This document shows, in pieces, positions 1 through 10,845 of a stretch of 64,000 nucleotides of DNA. The stretch is from Zizania palustris (Eukaryota; Streptophyta; Magnoliopsida; Poales; Poaceae), in assembly GCA_019279435.1 (NCBI GenBank), contig JAAALK010000082.1:13222594-13286593 (forward strand). Direction: 5' to 3'. The number at the start of each line of letters is the position of its first letter. Position 1 is the stretch's first letter. The translations under genes were made by a program, and so were the position numbers. The notes under the pieces are model-generated. The model ran no database searches, had not been told where the DNA came from, and saw only the letters and a program-made list of their open reading frames with translations.

Positions 1-2803
1 TGTCCGGAGAGTTCTCCATAACGCATGCCTGCCGTCTTCATTTGCTTCGCTGCTCCTTGGATCCTCTTTAACCGGCGCAGCAGAGTCACATTGTCATCCG
101 AAGGAAGTGATCCAATAGTACCAAAGTACTCCAGAACACTTAGCATCTGTTCGATGACCTCCGTAGCCACCTTCTCCGACTTAAGCTTTTCTTCAATTAG
201 CGCATCCTTGCTCAAAGTCGTTTCTGCCAAAACTCCGGAAATCCTAGCGTTCTCCGTAATTAAATCTTTCTTCTGGTTTAGGAGTTGGCTAGCTTCCTCC
301 TGGAGCCTTACAAGTTCGGACCCAGCATTAGCATGCTCCGACCTCACCTTTTCAATTTCGGCCCGAAGCACGATTCTTTCTGCTTCGAGCTCCATATTCA
401 CAGCCTCCAAGCCCTGTCTGGCCCTGCGCTCCGCTGAAATTACATTGTCCATTTGAAGTACTCTAGCTTCGGAGAAAGATAAGTTGCGTTTCAGAGCTTC
501 ATTTTCTTCCCGAAGCTGAGCAATTTCATTTTCGTTCGATAAGGCTGCAGCGCGGGCCAAGACCGCTTGCTAAGAAGAGAAAAAACTGAAGTAAGAAATT
601 ATTTATTTATAATTTACTAAAGATATCGGTTCGAAGGTGCTCCGTACCTGATAAGCTGCTCGTTCCAAAGCAACATTAAGCTCCGAATTCTTCGCCTTGC
701 TTAATTTTTCTACTAGCTCTGTCTCCCCGACTTCTCGACTCACTCGACCTAAAGGTTTGAGCAAAGTCCGAAGCCCTCTTCTTTGCTCCAAAAAAGGAGT
801 TAAAAGAGGGAGCAGAGCCGAAGCTTTTTGATCTTCCCTGCTTGGCGAAGCTCCAGAGTGTTCTCCTGAGGTCCTTGGAACTTCTTAAGATGGCCCCCCC
901 TCAGTTGATTCACTTTCATCTGTTGACTCAGACGAAGTCGATCCTTGAGTAGGGAGAGGCTCTATGTGTCTTTTACCCCTTCCAGGCCCCTGTTGAGTAA
1001 CCTCCGTGTGTGGCTTCGAAGTTGTCGAAGGCCTTTGAATTATATCTTCGTGATGCACTTCTACAGCAGGAGGCTCTGCAAAAACAAAAATATTATACAT
1101 TGTATAATTTTGCAGAAATTGATAAGAATTATGCGAAATTTACCTTCGACATTCTCCGGAAGATCGAGCACTGGACTGATCGGAGGATCAAAAGTGAAGT
1201 CATCATCTGAATCCGCAGTTAAATTTTCCGCTGTCGGAGCATCTCCGTGAGCAGTCCTTTCCTCCACAACTGAAGTTGCAGGAACTTCGACTTCATCTCC
1301 ACCCATAGGGGCTTCGATTTGCTCCTCTTGGGTATCCGGAGCTCTTACTTCTTCAATGTTGGCTTGGGGCTCCAGGATACCTGCAGTATCTTCAATGTGA
1401 ATATTTTGTTGAGCTGCATCTTCATCAATCAATCTCACTAATAATATACCTTCATCTTCTTTAGAACCAAAGATTGAGGTTCTTGAGCTTGAAGGCGCAG
1501 GATTCGAAGGTGCGAGATTTTTTGGCTTCCGAGCCACCTTCTTCACCGGAGTCCTTGCGGAGCTTGAAGCTCCGGCTTCAGCCATTCTTTTCTTGGGTCC
1601 TTTCTCCAGAGGCACCCAGTCCATCAGAGGGGGCGGAGTTAACTCCAATATTCCCCATACTCTGTTAAACCTTTCCCAACTCCCGACCAATTTAATTCGC
1701 CATTCTTTTTCAGTCGGAGTTGGGGCACCCAAAATCTTCTCCGAAGCCCTTACAATTTGCTCTGAAGTAATAGGGGCTGAAGAAGCTAAAAAATAATTCA
1801 AGTTAGTCTTTCTTCGAAGTAAATATGTACAATGCATGTTGGTTTCGAAGTTACCTGCAGGGCTCGAAGTAAAATTGATCTTGCGAAGACCGCCTTCCGA
1901 GTCATCCTCGAAGATGATAGGCCAGTTGGCCATTAGCGGAGGAATTTGCAGTCCGAGGAATTCTTCGGCTAAGTCCCGCATGCTTAACCTTCGGCTAATT
2001 TTCTAAAGCAGGTTAAGGCGAGCTTCGAGCTGGCCTTCGTCAGGCTGCACTAAGGCTTCCTTCCGGAATTGAATTTCTTTGAGGGGCCCAGCCAGAGGAC
2101 TGCTCGCTCCAACTTCGGCATAGAACCACCTCAGGACCCAATCAGTGTACCATCTAGCATTGATGGCCTTGGCAGGAAACTGAAGAGCATATTCGTCCCG
2201 AAGCCTAAAGTTGATAGAGCCGAAGGATACTACCACTTTTTCACCTCCGGAGCCTACGAAGGTCTTCGGCTGGCAAGTTGCTCTATGAAGTGCAGCGAAG
2301 ATTTCTGCCCTCCCCTCACAACCTTCGGCTCTCAGCGCCCATTCAAAAATAGCTAATCTAGCTACAGCATTCGGAGATAGCTGGGGGAGGGTTACATGGA
2401 ACAGATTAAGTACTTCGGCCAGGAAGTCCACAGCAGGGAGGCCCAAGCCTGCTTCGAAAAAGGCTTCGAATACTACAACCTCTCCGGGTCTTGGTGATGG
2501 AATCGATTCTTTGCCCGGCTTCCGAATCATAACTCCATTACTAATTTTTCCTCCTGCTGTGATTGCCAAAGACTCTCTCTTGCAGGTAGAAGGCCCCAAC
2601 TCAAAAGACTGATCCAAATACTTGGTCGATGGCGGGCACAAACCTTGGTCATCGGCGATTTGGGGATTTTCCCCCCCTGCCGCCATGGATGTCGCCGCTT
2701 GCATCGAAGGTGCCACTGTCAACGCTGCCGCCACTGCCGCTGCGGCCGCCTGTTGCCGAGCCAAGGCCGAAGGAGGCGCAGATCCCTTGGTCTTCACCAT
2801 CAC
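1..2803 (-). pseudogene. Antisense Transposase_28-like gene of element C, four exons visible
   Basis: This gene is coded opposite to gag-pol. By alignment with D and A the exons are 2803-1855, 1785-1144, 1075-648 and 569 to beyond base 1, with GT-AG introns of 69, 68 and 78 bp in phases 1, 1 and 0. The start at 2803 begins MVKTKG and leads into an Ala-rich stretch. Residues about 95-240 carry the 'putative gypsy type transposon' (Transposase_28) signature, including GEVVVFEAFFEAGLGLP and a QLSPNA motif. Exon 2 has an acidic linker and a basic PKKR patch. Exon 4 encodes a long coiled coil running off the window edge. One premature TAG lies at 2003-2005, where D has CAA. The function is unknown: the family name is historical and I see no catalytic transposase triad. 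Confidence 0.8.
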
Positions 2804-2939
2804 GATCGCTGGATTGTTTTGAGGAAATGGAGGCTAGGGCTCAAGAACTCAAAGGCTAGGGCTCAAGAACTCAAAGGGCTCAAAAGTTTTTGATTGCTGG
2901 AATGCGGTGAAAAGGTAACCGGGTAACTTCTAGGCCCTT

Positions 2940-2947
2940 TATTTATA
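2940..2947 (-). promoter_or_regulatory. TATA box of the C antisense gene
   Basis: TATAAATA on the minus strand, about 137 bp upstream of the antisense ATG at 2803. The same octamer lies at similar distances in D (9580-9587), A (60260-60267) and I (62285-62292). The rest of 2804-3263 is AT-rich, has no open reading frame I trust, and is read as antisense promoter and 5' leader. Confidence 0.65.
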
Positions 2948-3263
2948 GCCTAGACTACACTTTCTTACCGTTAATCCATGTCGTTTCGCATTCCTGCCGT
3001 TATTTCTTTTATGAAATTAACGCCTGCTACAGTTTCCGTTGGAAACAGAAACTAACGGCTATTTCTTCTAAGTCTAAAAAGACTTTTGAACTTCTGAAGT
3101 CGGTACTAAGATAGTTCGAAAAATAACTATCTTAAGACTAATTCGAAGTTCATATCTTCATGCATTTCGGAGATAAAATAAAAATTAATAACCCCTATGA
3201 TTGGTTATCTTTTCTTTCCGTATACTGCTCTCCTAACGTTACAGGTCTAACGGAGAAGCGTAT

Positions 3264-3275
3264 TCGAGGGGCTAC
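3264..3275 (+). other. Polypurine tract of element C
   Basis: The purine-rich stretch TCGAGGGGCTAC ends directly against the TGTTGGGGGA start of the 3' LTR. The same 12 bases precede the 3' LTRs of D (9904-9915) and A (60581-60592). It would prime plus-strand DNA synthesis. Confidence 0.75.
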
Positions 3276-3770
3276 TGTTGGGGGAAAATATCTCATCTTC
3301 GGGGTTATTGCCGAAGCAGCATAAAGACAGTCAACCAGTTCGAAGATTCTCCGAAGATCATCTTCGAAGATGCCCGGAACCCCGTTCGAAGCACGAAGAC
3401 AGGCATTGGTTCGAAGTATGTCTTCGAACTAAAGCTCTTCAGGATCTTTTCTGCCAGCTAAGATGGAAGACTTATCTTCTTTCTTATTAGATTAGTCTTT
3501 TACCATTTTAGCCCTATTAAGGAAACCGAATAGTTTCCTTAATGTCGGTTGTAATAGAGGGGTAAATAGGTCTTTTCCTTAATGTTTAGGCCTATAAATA
3601 CCCCCCATTTCACCCTGTAATAGGGACCGAATACAAGTTATTCAATACACATTTACGAACTATTCTAAGCTATTATCCTTTCGGAGGCTTAGAACAGTTT
3701 GCTTCACAAACACTTCGTTTGTTAGTTTCTTTTCTACAGAAACCTGTTAGCGTAATCTTTTACGCCAACA
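3276..3770 (+). repeat. 3' LTR of element C (495 bp)
   Basis: Starts TGTTGGGGGA and ends TACGCCAACA, with TG...CA termini. It has the same length and family as the LTR of D (9916-10410). A TATA box (TATAAATA, 3593-3600) lies in the right third, as expected for the U3/R border. It is followed immediately by D integrase sequence rather than a primer binding site, so it is a 3' LTR. Confidence 0.9.
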
Positions 3771-4891
3771 ATCAGTTAATCAACGGTATATTATACAAGG
3801 CCGGACTATGTTCCCCTCTACTCCGATGTATATCTCAAGCCGAAGGCCAAGAAATTCTTCGAGAAATTCACGAAGGCCTTTGTGGAAGCCATTTAGCCCC
3901 TAGAGCTCTGGCAGGAAAAACACTTCGCCAGGGGCTTTATTGGCCCACAATAACAGCTGATGCGGAGAGCTTGGTCTGCACTTGTCAAGGATGCCAGTGG
4001 ATGGGTCGACGGAGTCATCGCCCACCAACAGCTCTTCAAGTCATTGCTCCGGTATGGCCTATGGCCAGATGGGGTATGGATCTAATTGGTCCCTTTCCGT
4101 TAGCAAAGGGAAATCTGAAGTTCGCAGTGGTAGCTATTGAATATTTTTCTAAGTGGGTGGAAGCAGAGCCCTTAACAGCTATCACTTCGAACAATGTACA
4201 AAAATTCTTCTGGAGGAACATTATTTGCCGGTTCGGAGTGCCTAGATACCTCACAGTTGATAATGGAACACAGTTCGACGCAGAACCCTTCAGGAAGTTT
4301 TGCGAAGACCTAGGCATTCAGCTATGTTTTGCTGTAGTGAGGCATACTCAGTCAAATGGAGCCGTAGAGCGAGCCAACGGAAATATTTTATCAGGGCTAA
4401 ATCGAAGAATAGTAGGATTAGCAAAAGGAATGTGGACCGAAGAGCTTCCGAAGATTCTATGGTCCATTCGGACTACGCAAACAAGGTCCACAGGTTTTAC
4501 TCCGTTCAGACTACTATTCGGAGATGAAGCTATGACTCCAACGGAACTCAAAGGAGGATCATTTCGCAGCACCGAACCAGATATTGAAGAAGAAAGACAA
4601 GCTTCGTTAGATTTGTCAGAAGAAACAAGACTTCGGGCTGTAGCTAATTTATCAAAGTATCATCAACAGACGAAGTCTTGGTATGACCCGAAGGTTAAGC
4701 TCAACGAGTTAAGGCCGGGTCATCTTGTTCTACGAAGCATTATAGCACCAGGGAAGCTAGGCAATAAATGGGAAGGTCCATATCTAATTGTCCGCTCAGG
4801 GCGCCCTGGTTCATTTAAATTAGCTAATTTAGAAGGTGAAGAGTTAGCACATACTTGGCATGCGGAGCACCTAAAGCGATACTTCGCATAA
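3771..4891 (+). CDS. Integrase of element D, 5' part cut off by insertion of C
   Basis: DDE-type retroviral-like integrase, which joins reverse-transcribed element DNA to the chromosome. The frame is open without a stop from the C insertion point to TAA at 4889-4891 and ends HAEHLKRYFA. The zinc-binding HHCC module is visible (IHEGLCGSH, then CTCQGCQ). The catalytic core shows GMDLIGPFP, TVDNGTQFD and NGAVERANG, so all three acidic residues are present. A longer ORF can be read from 3719, but its first residues come from the C LTR; that fusion start is an accident of insertion. Reverse transcriptase and RNase H of D are outside the window. This is the best-preserved pol segment in the region. 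Confidence 0.85.
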
Positions 4892-4928
4892 GGGCTCCTT
4901 GTAATTCGCTTGTAATCACCTCTAAATT

Positions 4929-4934
4929 AATAAA
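4929..4934 (+). promoter_or_regulatory. Possible poly(A) signal after D pol
   Basis: AATAAA lies 38 bp past the integrase stop. Element A has the same hexamer at the same relative place (56217-56222). It would end an internal sense transcript before the convergent antisense gene. The role is inferred from position only. Confidence 0.35.
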
Positions 4935-5099
4935 GCATATGACCCTGATAGTTGCCTTCCCCTCATAGACTTCCAGCTTCCGAGTGGACGCACTGGAACC
5001 ACGGGGTCGACCGAGAGGGAAGTGTCATTAAGCTGGGTTGTATTTTCGGACTTCGAACCCATAAAGATCGAAGCATCCGACGTGGGGGCTGACATAATC

Positions 5100-5457
5100 C
5101 GGAGCCCAGGCCACCGGCTTGTAGGCATCCGTAAAAGAGCCCAAAACCACACTCTACGGAGTCCAAGCCATTGGCTGGTAGACTTCCGTAAAAAGAGCCG
5201 AAGGTGGCCAAAATCTACGGAGTCCAAACTGCAGCTTGTAGACTTCCGTAAAAAGAGCCGAAGGTGGCCAAAATCTGCGAAGTCCAAGCCATTGGCTGGT
5301 AGACTTCTACAAAAAAGAGCCGAAGGTGGCCAAATTATACGGAGTCCAACCCATTGGCTGGTAGACATCCGTAAAAAGAGTCCAAAGAGACCATTGCAAA
5401 CTCCGAACCATTGGTTCGTCAGAGATCGCAAAGACAAGCCGAAGGTGGCTAAAGCAA
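5100..5457 (+). repeat. Tandem repeat of about 60 bp between pol and the antisense gene of D
   Basis: About six diverged head-to-tail units of 57-62 bp. Each carries a CGGAGTCCAA-type start, a CATTGGCTGGTAGAC-type middle and a CCGTAAAAAGAGCCGAAGG-type end. The three central copies are most alike. Element A has only about three degenerate units at the corresponding place (56385-56575). The surrounding 4892-5812 spacer holds no coding sequence I can support. Variable tandem arrays downstream of pol are known in Tat/Ogre-type elements. Confidence 0.8.
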
Positions 5458-5812
5458 AACAACATTTGAGCCATGAGCTTAGAATGTCTGTTAACATAGT
5501 CCAAAGTGACAAATTTCTTAAGACACTAAAGTGTCCTAAAAGTTATCTCAATTGATTTCTTTCGTAAAACAAAGGTACTAAGTTACCATTCTTCTGACTG
5601 CAAAAAGTCGAAGACATTTCATAAGATTTCAAAAGATCTTTAAATGACAGAGGGGCTCCGAACCCCCAAAAAATTGTACTCCGAAGTTTTTTCTTTGCGC
5701 ATAACCATCTTTGAATACATTTCGAAGTTGCTTATCCCAAAGAGGGGCTAGTAAATATGGAGACAATTTTAATCGGCATTCATTATTGAAATAAATGTGT
5801 TTACAGATTACA

Positions 5813-8800
5813 CTATGAAAAATTGGTATCTATACCAAGAAGGAATCGGAGACCTCTTCGGTCCCGAGAGCTAGGGGTGGAACGACTAGTTCCAACATCA
5901 GAAGTTCTAAGAACTTTACGTTTAACTCTCTTCCTCCCCTTCGAAGCTCTAAAATCCTTCTGCTCTTGTTGAAGCTCGGCCCAAGTTCGAAGCCGCTCGG
6001 GGCTTCTTTCCCAGCTTCTAAGATCTTCAGATCTTTTATTTCGAGCTTCACCTTCGTCTTCAGACCAATTAGTGTCTTCAGAAGACGAGGTGTTTGCGTC
6101 AACTTCTTTATCTTCCTCTTTAATATAAGACAATACGTCTTTGATTACTTCGGGCGCAATTACGCCGGAGTCATCTCGAGGAATAAGAAATCGAGGACGC
6201 TTATAATTCTTTAGAAGTTCGAAGGTGTTCCACAATGAGCGAAGTTCGTTGTTAAGCTCTAACACTTCGATATCTTCCATAAGAGGCAAAGCCTAAAAAT
6301 ATGACAAACAAGATTTTCATTGATAAATGTTTACAAGCATAAAGCTTTACATGGTTAAAAATCCTAAAGTATTCCTAAACCTTTGGGTTCGAAGGAGGTT
6401 GACTGCTCGAAGCTTGAGTCCGAGCGTGCTTCTGGCGTTGGCCTTCGTCGATCCAAGCCTTGATCGCAGAACGACCTTCGGCTCTCCAGGAGGTTTGGAA
6501 GGCTCGCCAAGCAGCAGCCACACCTTCAGAAGGTTTGAGAAGTCGCTCGTCGTCGAAGGTGATTGGACCTCTTCCCGCGTCCGGAGTTATTGATCGGCCC
6601 AGATCTTCGTAATAGCGAAGTAGACCAACAGCAGACACTTGTCCGGAGAGTTCTCCGTATCTAATGCCTGCCGTCTTCATCTGCTTCGCCACCCCTTGGA
6701 TCCTTTTCAACCGGCGCAGAAGAGTGATGTTATCGTCAGAAGGAAATATCCCAGTAGTACCGAAGTACTCTAGGACATCTAACAACTGACTCATAACCTC
6801 CGCAGCCACCTTCTCAGACTTCAACTTGTCTTCGTTCAGCGCATCCTTCGTCGAAGTGACTTCACCCAAAACCTCAGAAAGCCTAGCATTTTCAGTGGTC
6901 AAAGTGTTCTTCTGGTTTAGCAGTTGGCTAGTTTCCTCTTGGAGTCGGACGAGCTTGGACCCCGCAGTAGCGTGCTCCGCCCGCAGTTTTTCAACCTCTG
7001 CTCGAAGCACAATCCTTTCTGCTTCGAGCTCTTTCTTCGCAGCTTCCAAGCTTTGCCTGGCCCTTCGCTCTGTTGATATTATATTGTCCATTTGAGCCAC
7101 TCGACTTTCGGAGATGTTAAAATTCCTTTGAAGAGCACTATTTTCTTCCCGAAGCCGAGCGATTTCTTCGTCATTGCATATATTTGCAGCTCGGGCCAAG
7201 ACAGTTTGCTGTTAAAAAAAACTGAAGTAAATATTTATTCGAAGATGAATTTTATAATATTTCGCAGTTACTTCGTACCTAGTAGGCTGCACGTTCAATA
7301 GCGGCATTAAGCTCCGTCCTGTCAGCCTTGCTCAGGATGGCCACTAAATTGGTCTCCCCTATGTCACGGCTAGCTCGATCCAAAGGTTCGAGCAAAGTCC
7401 GAAGACCAGTTGTTTGCCCTAAGAAAGGAGCCAGCAAGGGGAGCATGCTTATTGCCTGTTGGTCATCTTCGTTCAACGAAGGACCGGAGCTTTGGACTAT
7501 AGTCTTCGGAGCCACTGGAGATTGACCCTCCCCGGAAGATTGGCTCTCGTCTGTTGAATCAGACGGAGTTGATTCGGAGCTTATAGCAGGTAGGGGCTCT
7601 ATATGTCTTTTGCCTCTTCCAGGTCCCTTTTGAGTAACTCTCTGGGCTGGCTCCGAAGTTGTCGAAGGTCCAGGAATTATTTCCTCTTGACGGACTTCTT
7701 CCATAGGAGTGGACTCTATAAAATAATGAAAAGTATTATACATTGTATAAATACTCAAAATAAACACGAAGAAGTTATTCGAAGTCTACCTTCGACATTT
7801 TGCAGAGGAGTCATCGTCGGACTGTTCGGTGGATCGAAGGCTAATTCTTCATCCGAATCAGCCGTTAAGTCTTGGACTGTAGGAGCATCGTCCTGGGCAG
7901 TCCTCGTTGCTTCTTCAGGAATCGAAGCTATAGTGACTTCGACCCCACTCTCATTCACAGGAACTTCGTCCTGAGTTACATCTTCCTGAACTACCGAAGT
8001 CCTTGGTTGATCAACATTATCTCCGGACTCCGGTACGTTCGCAGGTACTTCGGCTTGTGCAGTCCTTTGAGTTTCATTCTCTTCCATTAGACGCACAAGC
8101 AATCTCCCTTCATCCTCCTGGAAGTCGGAAATCGAAGCCCTTGAGCTCGAAGGTGCAGGATCCGAAGGTGCGAGGTTTTTTGGCTTCTGAGCCACCTTCT
8201 TCACTGGAGTCTTTGCAGAGCTCGAAGTCCCAGCTTCGGCTTTCCTCTTCTTGGGTCCTTTCTCTGAAGGCACCCAGTCCATCAGAGGGGGTGGAGTGAG
8301 TTCTAACATTCCCCATACTCTGTTAAACCTCTCCCAACTCCCGACCAATTTAACTCTCCACTCTTTTTCAATCGGAGTTGGGGCGCCCAAAATCTTCTCC
8401 GAAGCCCTTATAATTTGTTCTGAAGTAACAGGGGCTGAAGAAGCTAAAAAATAAATAAATCAAGTCAGTCTTTCTTCGAAGTGAATATGTATAATACATG
8501 TTGTTTTCGAAGTTACCTGCAGGGCTCGAAGTCAAAGTAATCTTGCGGAGACCACCTTCTGAATCATCTTCGAAGGCGATAGGCCAGTTGGCCATCAGTG
8601 GAGAGATTTGCAACCCGAGGTATTCTTCGGCTAAGTCCCGCATACTTAACCTTCGGCTAATCCTTTGAAGCAGGTTGAGACGAGCTTCGAGCTGACCTTG
8701 GCCGGGATGCACTAAGGCTTCCTTCCGGAATTGGATCTCTTTCAAAGGTCCAGCTAGAGGGTTACCTGCCCCAACTTCGGCATAGAACCACCTCATCACC

Positions 8801-9462
8801 CAGTCAGTGTACCGTCTTGCGTTGATGGCCTTAGCAGGGAATTGCAGAGCATATTCGTCCCGGAGCCTAAAATTAATGCTTCCGAAGGCAACCACTACCT
8901 TTTCACCTCCGGAACCTACGAAGGTTTTAGGTTGACATGAAGCCCTATGTAATGCAGCGAAGATCTCTGCTCTCCCCTCACATCCTTCGGCTCTCAATGC
9001 CCATTCGAAGATAGTCAGTCTAGCCACTGCATTCGGAGATAATTGGGGAAGGGTGACATGAAATAGATCGAGTACCTCCGCTAGGAAGTCTACTGCAGGA
9101 AGGCCCAAGCCAGCTTCGAAGAAGGCTTCGAATACAACCACTTCTCCAGGCCTCGGTGACGGAATAAGCTCTTTTCCGGGCTTGCGAATCATTACTCCGG
9201 TACTGATTTTCCCTTCCACTGCTATTGCTAGTGATTCCCTCTTGCAGGTAGAAGACCCCAGTTGAAAAGACTGGTCCAGATACTTCGTCGACGGCGGGCA
9301 CAGACCTTGGTCATCGGCGATTTGGGGATTTCTCCCCCCTGCCGCCATGGATGTCGCCGCCGGCATCGGAGGTGCCGCCGCCAACGCTTCCGCCGCTGCT
9401 GCTGCGGCCGCTTGCTACCGAGCCAAGGCCGACGGAGGTGCAGATCCCTTGGTCTTCACCAT
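5813..9462 (-). pseudogene. Antisense Transposase_28-like gene of element D, five exons
   Basis: Exons on the minus strand are 9462-8517, 8443-7790, 7715-7279, 7208-6381 and 6292-5813. The four GT-AG introns are 73, 74, 70 and 88 bp in phases 1, 1, 0, 0. The exons total 3,345 nt, a multiple of three, ending at TAG 5813-5815 (about 1,114 aa). Order: Ala-rich N terminus; Transposase_28-like region with EAFFEAGLGLPAVDFL; basic nuclear-localisation-like GPKKRKAEAG; Ser/Glu-rich linker; long coiled coil in exon 4 beginning ARLREENSAL; acidic then basic C-terminal exon (SWERSPERLRTW). Two premature TAGs are visible, at 9415-9417 and at the last codon of exon 3 (7279-7281); each is CAA or CAG in C. 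No enzymatic motif is recognised. It lies tail to tail with pol. Confidence 0.82.
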
Positions 9463-9579
9463 CACGGTCGCCGGATTGCTCTGAGGAAATGGAGGCTAGG
9501 GCTCAAGAACTCAAAGGGCTAAAAAGTTTTTGGTTGCTAGAATGCGGTGAAAAGGTAACCGGGTAACTTCTAGGCCCTC

Positions 9580-9587
9580 TATTTATA
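9580..9587 (-). promoter_or_regulatory. TATA box of the D antisense gene
   Basis: TATAAATA on the minus strand, about 118 bp upstream of the ATG at 9462, in a block nearly identical to the one in C. The remainder of 9463-9903 is antisense leader and promoter sequence with nothing else recognisable. Confidence 0.65.
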
Positions 9588-9915
9588 GCCTAGACTTCAC
9601 TTTCTTACCGTTAATCCATGTTGTTTCGCATTCCTGCCGTTACTCCTTTTACGAATTTAACGCCTGCTACAGTCTCTGTTGGAAACAGAAAACTAACGGC
9701 TATTTTCTCTAAGTCTAAAAGACTCTTGAACCTCTTGAGTTGGTTCTGAGATAGTTCGAAAAGCAATTACCTTAAGACTGATTCAAAGTTCATATCTTCA
9801 TGCATTTCGGAGATAAAATAAAAACCAATAACCCCTATGATTGGTTATCTTTTCTTTTCGTATACTGCTCTCCTAACGTTACAGGTCAAACGGAGAAGCG
9901 TATTCGAGGGGCTAC

Positions 9916-10410
9916 TGTTGGGGGAAAATATCTCATCTTCGGGGTTATTGCCGAAGCAACATAAAGGCAGTCAGCAGGTTCGAAGGTTCCCAGAAGATCA
10001 TCTTCGAAGAAACCTGGAACCCAGTTCGAAGCACGAAGATAGGCATTGGTTCGGAGTATATCTTCGAACTAAAGCCCTCCAAGATCTTTTCTGCCAGCTA
10101 AGATGGAAGACTTATCTTCTTTCTCATTAGATTAGTCTTTTACCATTTTAGCCCTATTAAGGAAACCGAATAGTTTCCTTAATGTCGGTTGTAATAGAGG
10201 GGTAAATAGGTCTTTTCCTTAATGTTTGGGCCTATAAATACCCCCCATTTCACCCTGTAATAGGGACCGAATACAAGTTATTCAATACACACTTTCGAAC
10301 TATTCTAAGTTATTATCCTTTCGGAGGCTTAGAACAGTTTGCTTCACAAACACTTCGTTTGTTAGTTTCTTTTCTACAGAAACCTGTTAGCGTAATCTTT
10401 TACGCCAACA
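9916..10410 (+). repeat. 3' LTR of element D (495 bp)
   Basis: TGTTGGGGGA...TACGCCAACA, the same length as the C LTR and close to it over its whole length. A TATA box lies in GCCTATAAATACCCC at about 10230. The polypurine tract is at 9904-9915. It is followed by unrelated copia LTR sequence. Confidence 0.9.
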
Positions 10411-10845
10411 CTTCGTTTATTTTGTTAAATGCATTGAATATTCTGCTTTCTCACATCTGTTTAATTGTTGTAATCCTTCAATGTTTGCATTCATTTGATG
10501 AGATTTCTATGTTCTATTGAAATGCTTAGCGATATATCATCTGAACTATGAGTAGATTTTAATCTGCCTTGTGTGGATTGTATGGGTGTCTTTTCAATCA
10601 AGACAACGATTTTTTTTTGAAGGCTAGATTATTTTTAGTGCTTATGATCTCTCAGACTGTTACATCATTTCATATAAGAAAAGAGAGTGATAGCACTGGC
10701 TTTCTCTAGGATTTTGCTGTGAAATTTTATTTGCTTCCGCTTGATCTTTTAGAGGAGCATTAGGTGTTTAGAAAAAGCCATTAATTCAAAAGAATTTGTA
10801 GAGGCGCCTATTCACCCCTCTCTAGTCGGCCATTTCGGTCCTACA
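10411..10845 (+). repeat. Right part of the 5' LTR of copia element E
   Basis: AT-rich sequence ending GGTCCTACA, followed directly by a copia-type primer binding site. The last 100 bp resemble the ends of the solo LTRs S1 (17310-17408) and S2 (minus, 29938 onward), sharing AATTCAAAAGAAT-like and TTCACCCCTCTCTAGTCG-like blocks. The left part of this LTR should lie left of the window, displaced by D and C. Confidence 0.75.

Larger units (their letters stand above)
1..3770 (+). mobile_element. Element C: 3' part of a Tat-lineage Ty3/gypsy retrotransposon
   Basis: This is the right-hand part of a plus-oriented LTR retrotransposon whose 5' LTR, gag and pol lie left of the window. It holds an antisense gene (1-2803, minus), that gene's promoter region, a polypurine tract and the 3' LTR. 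The order pol, antisense gene, 3' LTR is the same as in the complete element A (50231-61085), which supports the assignment. C interrupts the integrase reading frame of element D: D sequence homologous to the integrase of A resumes directly after the C LTR at 3771. The first five bases after the LTR, ATCAG, are the expected target-site duplication; the partner copy is outside the window. Confidence 0.85.
3771..10410 (+). mobile_element. Element D: 3' half of a Tat-lineage retrotransposon, split by C
   Basis: Plus-oriented element with distal integrase (3771-4891), a tandem-repeat spacer, a five-exon antisense gene (5813-9462), polypurine tract and 3' LTR (9916-10410). Its 5' half should lie left of the window beyond C. 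D is inserted in a copia LTR (element E): copia LTR sequence starts at 10411 and runs to a clear LTR end and copia PBS. The predicted target duplication is CTTCG (10411-10415); the left copy is not visible. Confidence 0.85.

Noticed and set aside
25..456. Plus-strand open frame rich in Ser/Leu
   Set aside because: It is the mirror of the antisense coiled-coil exon of C, whose minus-strand reading is highly charged, heptad-like and matched in D and A. The same applies to plus-strand frames at 6826-7095, 7603-7974 and 58700-59122.
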